Shown one piece after another: positions 1 through 5,122 of a DNA stretch of 7,846 nucleotides. The position numbers were made by a program, and so were the translations under genes. Location of the stretch: the NCBI GenBank assembly GCA_031424015.1, contig JANPGR010000069.1:1-7846 (forward strand), in the 5' to 3' direction. Origin of the DNA: JANPGR01 sp031424015. Its GTDB lineage: Bacteria; Patescibacteriota; Minisyncoccia; Phycocordibacterales; UBA1006. The notes under the pieces were generated by a model. It made no database searches. It worked only from the letters and a program-made list of their open reading frames with translations, and had not been told where the DNA came from. Position 1 is the stretch's first letter. Every line of letters begins with the position of its first letter.

Positions 1-220
1 TTTCAGCAGGAGAAACACTGCTTTGAAGCAAGAATTCTATCCTTTCTCTGTCTTTTTTTGAAAGACAAATGTGATGTTTTTTCATATTTTCTCATTCTAA
101 TACATTCTAGTAATTGTTGCATTAGATGTGTGAGAAGAAGAAGCATATATGTTTATAGTACACCAGTAGTGGTACAATTCAAAGCGGATTTGATGATGTG
201 GATTTTTGGAATAGATTGTA

Positions 221-248
221 TCCTAAAAATACCCTTACAGACAAGGAG
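221..248 (-). terminator. Antisense hairpin and T-tract in the recombinase 3' end (left copy)
   Basis: Read on the minus strand, CTCCTT (248-243), loop GTCTGT and AAGGGT are followed by ATTTTTAGGA. The same arrangement occurs at the matching place in the right-hand recombinase copy, with a different loop. It has no minus-strand gene immediately upstream here, so any present function is doubtful. Confidence 0.4.
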
Positions 249-277
249 ATTTCAGTTACATCTGCACCTTCTCATAA

Positions 278-333
278 GCAAATTGCAGTCCTGTGCGCCG
301 GTCTGAGGTTGGTTAGAACATATATATTAGAAA
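278..333 (+). other. Attachment site, P-core-P' form (attP-like)
   Basis: Bases 278-301 are identical to 7411-7434 over 24 bp, and this block ends in the core TGTGCGCCGG (292-301). Bases 292-333 match 3351-3392 at all but one position. This site therefore joins the left arm seen at the right end of the element to the right arm seen at its left end. That is what an unrecombined attP, or the junction between tandem elements, would look like. It lies inside the recombinase reading frame. Confidence 0.6.
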
Positions 334-384
334 AACCGCCTAGTGATATGTAAAAATATTACATACTTCCTAAGCGGTTTTTTT
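331..384. terminator. Bidirectional terminator with nested palindromes
   Basis: AAAAACCGC (331-339) pairs with GCGGTTTTT (374-382). TAG/CTA continues the stem after one mismatch, and an inner stem TATGTAA/TTACATA (347-353 with 359-365) completes it. T-tracts occur on both strands. It lies just past the stop of the minus-strand gene at 403 and overlaps the stop codon of the plus-strand recombinase fragment, so it could serve both. Confidence 0.75.
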
Positions 385-402
385 GGTTGAAACTCATGAA
401 AG

Positions 403-2235
403 TTAATTAACCTTCACAAATTTTTCCCTTGCGACCAATTTGCCTTTTTGGTCTAAAATTCTCAGTAAATATTGTCCAGTTGGCAAGGCTGAAACATTTA
501 AAACTTTTTCATTTTTACCCTCAAGTACTGTTCTACCGAGCAAGTCTGAGACTTGCACTGTAAAGTTTTCACCTTCAAAGGTTAAATTCAAAACATCGTT
601 TGTAGGGTTTGGGAATACTTTAATCTTTTCCAAACCTGTTTCAGCGATTGCGGTTGTGCCGTAGATCGCCTGACCACAGGGCCAGATAACCTTTACTGTT
701 GCTGTACGAGCAACCCTCACCATCATGGTGGTGTTTGGGAGCTGGTTATCCAACATTTCTACCCCCCCAACCAATAACACCACTTTGGCATTTATGGTCA
801 CAATACTGTTGACCATAAACTTTGGGTACTCAATGATTAGGTCTGTGCTATCGTTATTTCCTACAACAGGCTTTGTTCCGTTGATACTCACCCCGCCACA
901 TGGCGAAGTTTCAAAGGACAAATCAATGCAGCCATCCTCAAACGAACCGCCAGCTCTACTATATTTTCCAATCAGATAATAGTACGTACTGGGTTTCAAG
1001 CCCAGTTTTTGAAGCTGAAACATGCCACCTGTTTGAAGTGAATCAATCGCCCTGGAGCTACCTTGCTCATAGAGCAAGTATTTACCAGTAAATCCACGAC
1101 CAAAAGCCAGAGGGTTTAGATTAAAACTCATTTTACAATTAGTCGTACCCGGCATAAAAATTACCTCGAATGGATTAATGATGTTGACTTTCAACACCGT
1201 ATCCCCGTCGTATGTAAAATTATTCCACTGTACTTGAAAGTTTTGAGGATACGAGCAGTCACCTGCCCAAACATTGAACTTCTTTTCACCTATTGGCACC
1301 CAAATTTGAGAATCACGAACAACTACCCAAATTGATTGGCTTGTGTTTACCGTAATGGGCAAGCTATCACCTATTACAGCTGCGTTTGGTGCAGAAAATT
1401 TCACTATAGGTGCTGGTACTACCACATCGTAGCAACTGGTTTCAATTTCTGCAATCGGTGCACAACTGTTAAGGTTGTTCCAACCTATAATTGGTTGCAC
1501 TGCCTGGATGTTGTCTATAGCCAAACTAATTCCCCATTGTGTATTAAGGTAATTTTGGTTTACAACAACAAAAGTCGAAAGCGTGTCGCCATAGCTTATA
1601 GCCATGGATGAATCAACATCCATAACATATATTAGCGTTCCGCTTATTGCCCCAGGTCCAACTTTCTTTAATTTTGCATAAGGAAGCCTGTTTTTTGTAA
1701 TTATAATTGAATTCAAACTGGGGATTTGGCTATACTCGCGAAATGTCAAAGACTGCAGTTTTGCTTGATCGCCAATTGAGCGTGTGCTACAAATTTTACC
1801 AGAATCACGAATGCAGTTTTGCTTTTCAATTAATTTAAAAGCAATATTGTTCCCGTAAGAGTCGGATAAATTTCTAACAGCTTTTGGCATCTGTGTTGAC
1901 ATAACGTTTGAAGTGTAAATTGAGTCTTGAATGTCACTCACAATCCATTGAGCGATTACTTCGCTTGAATCTTTAATACAAGCATTTGTGTAATATATGC
2001 CAGGTTGGAAAACCGTAAATGATCCCTCATTGTACCACGTAGTGTCAGAAAGCTTATATTTATATCGGATTCCGATATTAAAGGGGTAGTTTCCTCTACC
2101 CAGTTGAATAGATGATTCGAGCTGACGAAAGTCATAGCCAGTCAAGGTTGTTGCAGTAATTGGGTTTTGCGCACTCACATGGGGCGCTAATAAGTTTGAA
2201 ATAACGGCGATCAAAATCGCTAATACTTTTTTCAT
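403..2235 (-). CDS. Secreted surface protein with C-terminal T9SS type A sorting domain
   Basis: 610 aa. Residues 1-23 form a signal peptide (MKK, hydrophobic core, cleavage near HVSA-Q). Residues from about 540 form a Por/type A sorting domain: the start motif VFPNPTNDVLNL, then VQVSDLLGRTVLEG, and the end motif LPTGQYLLRI. In Bacteroidota this domain sends proteins through the type IX secretion system to the cell surface. The body between has no catalytic motif I recognise. It is rich in beta-strand-like, Ser/Thr/Asn-rich sequence with scattered cysteines, and one stretch (LKPSTYYYLIGKYS) resembles a fibronectin type III strand pair. An adhesin-like role is possible but unproven. The ATG at 2235 is chosen because the signal peptide begins there; no Shine-Dalgarno is present. 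T9SS is not expected in Patescibacteria, so the gene looks foreign to the rest of the window. No T9SS machinery gene lies nearby. Confidence 0.85.
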   Translation of the reverse strand: MKKVLAILIAVISNLLAPHVSAQNPITATTLTGYDFRQLESSIQLGRGNYPFNIGIRYKYKLSDTTWYNEGSFTVFQPGIYYTNACIKDSSEVIAQWIVSDIQDSIYTSNVMSTQMPKAVRNLSDSYGNNIAFKLIEKQNCIRDSGKICSTRSIGDQAKLQSLTFREYSQIPSLNSIIITKNRLPYAKLKKVGPGAISGTLIYVMDVDSSMAISYGDTLSTFVVVNQNYLNTQWGISLAIDNIQAVQPIIGWNNLNSCAPIAEIETSCYDVVVPAPIVKFSAPNAAVIGDSLPITVNTSQSIWVVVRDSQIWVPIGEKKFNVWAGDCSYPQNFQVQWNNFTYDGDTVLKVNIINPFEVIFMPGTTNCKMSFNLNPLAFGRGFTGKYLLYEQGSSRAIDSLQTGGMFQLQKLGLKPSTYYYLIGKYSRAGGSFEDGCIDLSFETSPCGGVSINGTKPVVGNNDSTDLIIEYPKFMVNSIVTINAKVVLLVGGVEMLDNQLPNTTMMVRVARTATVKVIWPCGQAIYGTTAIAETGLEKIKVFPNPTNDVLNLTFEGENFTVQVSDLLGRTVLEGKNEKVLNVSALPTGQYLLRILDQKGKLVAREKFVKVN

Positions 2236-2310
2236 TGAATTAACTAGTTTTTTCCGGTTTTTAGGCCGGTTTTTTTGTTTTAAAAATGATTTTTATTTTG
2301 TATGTAGTAG

Positions 2311-2383
2311 AGTTCTCTGTTCAGGCATCAAAGCGCCATGATCCGCCGTCGGATTGGTAAATATAATAACAGAACAGAGAACT
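2311..2383 (-). other. Structured leader: 12-bp inverted repeat enclosing a hairpin
   Basis: AGTTCTCTGTTC (2311-2322) and GAACAGAGAACT (2372-2383) are perfect inverted repeats 49 bp apart. Between them ATCCG/CGGAT (2341-2345 with 2350-2354) forms a small GC-rich hairpin. With transcription starting near 2401, this falls in the roughly 165-nt leader of the T9SS-sorted protein. It could be a cis-regulatory RNA, a protein-binding inverted repeat, or a short inverted-repeat insertion. No known riboswitch consensus was recognised. Confidence 0.45.
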
Positions 2384-2407
2384 ATACGGATTTAAAGAAT
2401 TATAAGT

Positions 2408-2436
2408 ATATTACTTTATTTATTATATTTTGTCAA
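2408..2436 (-). promoter_or_regulatory. Sigma70-type promoter for the T9SS-sorted protein
   Basis: On the minus strand, a perfect -35 TTGACA (2436-2431) is followed after 17 bp by TAATAT (2413-2408), a 4/6 match to the -10. Transcription would start near 2401. This is not the Bacteroidota -33/-7 promoter type, which is notable given the Bacteroidota-type protein. Confidence 0.5.
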
Positions 2437-2502
2437 GTATATGTGTTTAATTAGCAGAGCTAGCACAGGACCTCCTTTCTCTATAAAAGACCTCGAATAT
2501 AT

Positions 2503-2532
2503 CGAAAAAGCCCATAAATATGGGCTTTTTCG
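2503..2532. terminator. Bidirectional terminator after the 131-aa gene
   Basis: CGAAAAAGCCCATA (2503-2516) and its exact complement TATGGGCTTTTTCG (2519-2532) form a near-perfect stem. T-runs are present in both orientations. It lies about 40 bp past the stop of the minus-strand gene at 2575. Confidence 0.85.
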
Positions 2533-2574
2533 AAGGCTTATTATAGTAAAATACTTTGAAAGTAAGTATCTCAA

Positions 2575-2970
2575 CTAATTGCTAGCCATTCCTGTCTTAG
2601 CCTTAAAATGACTCTCTAGGTGTTTTTTTGCCGCTGCAAGTATAAAAGTAAAATGAACTTGACTATTTATTGGAAGTTTATTCAACATTTCCTGTGTTAC
2701 CGTAGTCTCTAATTCCTCTACTTCTTTTTTGTATTGATCCCATTCCTCATTTTTTAAATTTCCAAGACTGTTTAATAGTACGGTTTTATCTTTGACGCTA
2801 CTAAAAAGCTGTGCCAAACCTTCTGGTCCTCCACCATCCAGACCTTCAAATGAAATATCTGCACTAGGCATTTGTTCTTGTAACATTCCTGCAGTAACAT
2901 TGAATACGTCCTTTTGCCTATCTATTGCTTGTTGAGTAGATTCTGTTTGATAAGATTTTTCCATTCCCAT
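2575..2970 (-). CDS. Hypothetical small soluble protein
   Basis: 131 aa, not recognised. It has no signal peptide or membrane segment and should be cytoplasmic. A polar N-terminus is followed by a glycine-rich turn (GLDGGGPEGLAQ, about residues 43-54), then a Glu/Lys-rich helical stretch (about 70-95) and a final amphipathic helix rich in His, Lys and Ala. There are no cysteines. The start is uncertain: ATG at 2970 (MGMEK) and ATG at 2964 are both possible, and neither has a Shine-Dalgarno sequence. It has its own promoter and a strong terminator, so it is a single-gene unit. Composition and terminator style match the element genes to its right more than the T9SS gene to its left. Confidence 0.7.
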   Translation of the reverse strand: MGMEKSYQTESTQQAIDRQKDVFNVTAGMLQEQMPSADISFEGLDGGGPEGLAQLFSSVKDKTVLLNSLGNLKNEEWDQYKKEVEELETTVTQEMLNKLPINSQVHFTFILAAAKKHLESHFKAKTGMASN

Positions 2971-3007
2971 ATATAAATTTAGATTAATGAATAATTCTGG
3001 CCTATTT

Positions 3008-3016
3008 AGTATATCA
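3008..3016 (-). promoter_or_regulatory. Extended -10 promoter for the 131-aa gene
   Basis: The minus strand reads TGaTATACT, an extended -10 with a 5/6 match to TATAAT. There is no good -35; TTGGGA at 19 bp is weak. The start would give a leader of about 30 nt. Confidence 0.4.
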
Positions 3017-3099
3017 CAAATTTATTCGGCAATCCCAAGAATTTATACCCTGTGTGTAAACCTGGCTTAATAGTTCGAACTTCATTCCACTATATACAA

Positions 3100-3127
3100 C
3101 AAAACCCCATATTTCTATGGAGTTTTG
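3100..3127. terminator. Hairpin abutting an att-core copy
   Basis: CAAAACCCCATA (3100-3111) pairs with TATGGAGTTTTG (3116-3127) with one mismatch. It lies 4 bp left of the core copy at 3132. On the minus strand it directly follows a tRNA-Tyr-like 3' end, as a tRNA terminator would. Confidence 0.5.
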
Positions 3128-3131
3128 TATG

Positions 3132-3310
3132 TGTGCGCCGGGAAGGTATGTTCGGCCACGGTCGTATGCGTACTCTGCTCGCTTCGCTTGCATGTGTTCA
3201 CCTACGCCTCGGCCCCAGTCTCGCGGCCCCGACTCCTTTGGAGGTCGTCGGGACATCGCTCCGACTTTCGAACCCTTACGAATGACACGCAGGTGTCATT
3301 CTCCCGGCAC
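3132..3310 (-). other. GC-rich structured block ending in a tRNA-Tyr 3'-end copy
   Basis: This is visibly much more GC-rich than its surroundings. Bases 3132-3146 are identical to 7425-7439, the 3' acceptor and T-stem strand of tRNA-Tyr including the att core. Beyond that, the T-loop and the rest of the tRNA are not present. Read on the minus strand, it opens with GTGCCGGGA and closes with TCCCGGCGCAC, which can pair with a 2-nt bulge and close the whole block. Inside are a perfect 9-bp hairpin GAATGACAC/GTGTCATTC and a GTCGG/CCGAC stem. Small ORFs cross the block in four frames but look spurious. It could be a structured RNA, a dispersed repeat, or a degenerate second attB. Nothing else was recognised between 3014 and 3406. 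Confidence 0.45.
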
Positions 3311-3311
3311 T

Positions 3312-3352
3312 CAAAATTAAAACCCGGATAGTTTATCCAGGTTTTAATTTTG
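3312..3352. terminator. 18-bp-stem hairpin, probable displaced tRNA-Tyr terminator
   Basis: The arms begin CAAAATTAAAACC (3312) and end GGTTTTAATTTTG (3352). They pair over about 18 bp with one mismatch, around the loop AGTTT. It touches the att core beginning at 3351. If the element is removed in silico, this hairpin lands right after the 3' end of tRNA-Tyr on the minus strand, where a tRNA terminator belongs. At present it follows the stop of the ParB-like gene (3407) and can terminate that instead. Confidence 0.65.
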
Positions 3353-3403
3353 TGCGCCGGTCTGAGGTTGGTTAGAACATATATACTAGAAAGTATTGGA
3401 TAG
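3351..3403 (+). other. Left att junction with detached recombinase tail
   Basis: The core at 3351-3360 is followed by the same right arm as at 302-333. In the frame set by the recombinase body, 3361-3403 encodes LRLVRTYILESIG and then TAG. The left flank is a hairpin rather than recombinase sequence, so this is a hybrid junction of host flank, core and element arm. Confidence 0.6.
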
Positions 3404-3406
3404 CTA

Positions 3407-3880
3407 TTACAAAACTCTGCCTCTGTAGACGGTAACAATAACATCAGATAGAAGGTCTTCTCCCTGCAGAAATCTTATAGCCAACGCTACCGATCGATGG
3501 TTGCCATCTTCGACAACATAAACATCATTAGGCAGCGAAATATAGTCAGGATATTCTTCTGGAAGTAACACCCGTAGATCCTGCGATAAAAAGCACGGTA
3601 TACAAAGATTCTCAGGCGTGTATTTTCTATCGACCAAGTCTTGAATTTTATTTCTTTTATCAGCAGTGATATCAATTTCACTGCCAACCAAAAATGCTTC
3701 TGCATAATCCATAAATGTAGGCCGCTCAAAATCTAATATATCATCATATACGGTATAGTAATCATTGAGATAATCACCCAGCTTCTCTTTGACAAGAGTA
3801 TATTCAACCTCTTTGTCAAAATTCATCCAGTTCGGATCAGGCTTGCAAATTTCAACAACTTCTGCTCGGGAATAGGTCAT
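3407..3880 (-). CDS. ParB/sulfiredoxin-fold-like hypothetical protein
   Basis: 157 aa from the ATG at 3880. Near the C-terminus VVEDGNHRSVALAIRFL (DGNHR at about 125-129) resembles the DGxHR-x-A signature of ParB/Srx-type domains, where it binds a nucleotide phosphate. The preceding LPNDVYVVEDG fits the strand leading into that motif. The rest is acidic and unrecognised. A role in DNA binding, partition or modification is possible for this superfamily but is not shown here; no helix-turn-helix is evident. An in-frame TTG at 3898 would add six residues. I prefer ATG 3880 because a TACAAT -10 lies 6 nt upstream, which would put the transcript start on the ATG. It is a single gene lying between two att-like sites. 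Confidence 0.65.
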   Translation of the reverse strand: MTYSRAEVVEICKPDPNWMNFDKEVEYTLVKEKLGDYLNDYYTVYDDILDFERPTFMDYAEAFLVGSEIDITADKRNKIQDLVDRKYTPENLCIPCFLSQDLRVLLPEEYPDYISLPNDVYVVEDGNHRSVALAIRFLQGEDLLSDVIVTVYRGRVL

Positions 3881-3886
3881 ACCAAT

Positions 3887-3892
3887 ATTGTA
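3887..3892 (-). promoter_or_regulatory. -10 box implying a leaderless mRNA for the ParB-like gene
   Basis: TACAAT on the minus strand ends 6 nt before the ATG at 3880. Transcription should begin at or next to the A of the ATG. TTGTTG 16 bp upstream is a weak -35. Confidence 0.45.
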
Positions 3893-3955
3893 CAACAAAA
3901 TTCATCTGCAACAAACTGAGGAGTAAATCCAGGTTCTAACTTCAATCCACCATAA

Positions 3956-3987
3956 TGAAAAAGCCCCCACTAATAGGAGCTTTTTCA
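3956..3987. terminator. Terminator hairpin left of the 3991 att-like site
   Basis: TGAAAAAGC (3956-3964) pairs with GCTTTTTCA (3979-3987) across a C-rich loop with partial further pairing. T- and A-runs flank it. It can end transcripts of the kinase-like gene arriving from 4209. Confidence 0.6.
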
Positions 3988-3990
3988 ATT

Positions 3991-4057
3991 GTGCACTGAA
4001 CTGTGGCGAGTTAGAACCTATATGCTAGAAAGTAGTAATAATGCCATAAAACAGTAG
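3991..4057 (+). other. Divergent att-like site with a second recombinase tail
   Basis: Bases 3991-4034 align without gaps to 3352-3395 with about 34 of 44 identical, best over GTTAGAAC and CTAGAAAGTA. The core differs (GTGCACTG for GTGCGCCG). In the corresponding frame it encodes TELWRVRTYMLESSNNAIKQ and then TAG, clearly a relative of the LRLVRTYILE tails. The site follows a hairpin, as at 3351. It is probably the left end of a related element that used another target. An inverted copy of GTTAGAACCT lies at 3931-3940. From 4058 to 4208 I see only a 7-bp inverted repeat (4068-4093). Confidence 0.5.
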
Positions 4058-4208
4058 TAAAACCATCGTCTGTATCGTCTACCAGTTACAGACAACTACC
4101 ACTTCATTGATATCAAGTTAAAACACCTCCCCCACCGGGGTTCGTAATCTTTGTAAATACCTCTGAAAAATTTGCACGGATTTTTTAACCCCAACCAAAA
4201 CCTACATT

Positions 4209-5048
4209 CTAATTGAATAAGTTAGCAAGTCTGTATTTCAGTAACGAGAGCTTCAAGGACATGCTCTTGCTAAACCTAGTATTTTCTTCTTCGAATGACT
4301 TGAGTTCTGGCACTGAAAGGCTACTTTGGGCAATCTTGGTCACCCAAACCAAGATCTTTTGTGCTCTAGCTGATTCCAGTGGTATATTCATACCCAACAA
4401 TAACTTCTGAAATGAGACCAACATCCTTGCATGCGGCGTAATTACCACATCATCAATGTATACCCAATTCCCAGTGTCGCTCTTTATAACATTATCGGGG
4501 TTTAGTACTTCAGCCTGAATATATGCACCATGTGTGTTTAACATTGTAACGATCTTTTGCAATTCACTTTCGAATCTTTGTTTTTCTTCAGGCGTATGTT
4601 CAACTTTAGTGATCTTCTCTCTCTGATCTGAAGCAACCAAGCTGACCATAGTATCACCCTCTAGTTTTGGCCTAACCGAGAATGCGTACATAGAAGGAAA
4701 ATGATCCGGAAATAATTCATGCATTATCTTTTGACATAGATAGTTTCTTCGTAGCTCACTCCGTTTGCTTTCGAGCCAGTATTTCATTTGTCCTTCCCTC
4801 TTGTCATCAGATTCCATTATATCGATTTCGTGGTAGTAGCTATAGTAAAATGCCTCAATCTTTGAACTATCTGCTTCGCCAAAAACTATTTTGTTACCAC
4901 CGAACCCGAAAACTTTTACACCAACCTTTTCTTCAATACTAGGTATTAATACTTCAAGCGCTTTTGGAGTTAACGCACAAAGACTATCGAATAGCTCTTC
5001 CGTAGCAGAAGTAATTGGATGTTCGTGTGTAATTCCCAAATATGGCAT
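4209..5048 (-). CDS. Protein-kinase/APH-like fold protein, probably degenerate
   Basis: 279 aa, no signal peptide or membrane segment. Features in order recall a small kinase-like fold: a glycine-rich turn between strands (GFGGNKIVF, 48-56), a charged helix RNYLCQKIMHELFPDHFPSM (101-120), then NTHGAYIQAEVLNPDNVI (171-188) and WVYIDD (195-200). These sit where aminoglycoside-phosphotransferase-type kinases have HGDLHPGNIL and the metal-binding aspartate. The catalytic aspartate of HGD is replaced (HGAY), though NPDN and IDD are retained, so activity is doubtful. Family assignment is by motif order only. The ATG at 5048 is supported by an extended -10 ending 7 nt upstream, giving a leaderless mRNA. 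It lies 74 bp downstream of the TraB-like gene on the same strand, so the two may also be co-transcribed. Confidence 0.6.
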   Translation of the reverse strand: MPYLGITHEHPITSATEELFDSLCALTPKALEVLIPSIEEKVGVKVFGFGGNKIVFGEADSSKIEAFYYSYYHEIDIMESDDKREGQMKYWLESKRSELRRNYLCQKIMHELFPDHFPSMYAFSVRPKLEGDTMVSLVASDQREKITKVEHTPEEKQRFESELQKIVTMLNTHGAYIQAEVLNPDNVIKSDTGNWVYIDDVVITPHARMLVSFQKLLLGMNIPLESARAQKILVWVTKIAQSSLSVPELKSFEEENTRFSKSMSLKLSLLKYRLANLFN

Positions 5049-5055
5049 ATCTTGG

Positions 5056-5064
5056 ATTATAACA
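5056..5064 (-). promoter_or_regulatory. Extended -10 promoter, leaderless start of the kinase-like gene
   Basis: The minus strand reads TGtTATAAT, a perfect extended -10. The hexamer ends 7 nt before the ATG at 5048, so transcription starts on or one base before the start codon. No -35 is apparent. Confidence 0.6.
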
Positions 5065-5122
5065 TAAGCAAATATCCTTTCCTTACCAGAAGCTCTTCTT
5101 TATGGATCAAAGCTTCTAGCAA

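Larger units (their letters stand above)
159..353 (+). pseudogene. 3' fragment of a large serine recombinase
   Basis: The reading frame is open from just after a stop at 156-158 to TAA at 351-353 and encodes about 64 residues. Its end matches the C-terminal part of the recombinase at the right of the window: here RLYPKNTLTDKEIS, there RLEPKNPLTNKEIS, and both continue as KQIAVLCAG or RQIAVLCAG. After that point this copy continues as LRLVRTYILEKPPSDM, while the right copy runs into antisense tRNA. It therefore shows what an unbroken C-terminus looks like. Upstream, the same frame has several stops (24-26, 156-158 and others) and no recombinase domain can be read. It is thus a remnant, or the 3' end of a gene shifted out of frame to its left. 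Bases 1-158 hold nothing else I can support except a 7-bp hairpin at 49-67. The homology is seen directly; loss of the rest is inferred. Confidence 0.65.

Noticed and set aside
58..306. 82-codon plus-strand ORF at the left edge
   Set aside because: It is in a different frame from the recombinase homology at 159-353, which overlaps it; composition looks random and no family is recognisable.
3072..3081. AGTTCGAACT palindrome as a tRNA T-loop remnant
   Set aside because: The flanking bases do not form a T stem or acceptor stem; a 10-bp palindrome alone is not enough.
3014..3444. Several 67-80-codon ORFs on both strands across the GC-rich block
   Set aside because: They overlap each other in four frames through structured, stop-poor GC-rich DNA and the att/hairpin region; none has a promoter or family signature.
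278..4034. CRISPR array or true integron
   Set aside because: The repeated cores are too few and too far apart for CRISPR, and there is no tyrosine integron integrase or attC folding pattern. The repeats fit serine-recombinase att sites better.
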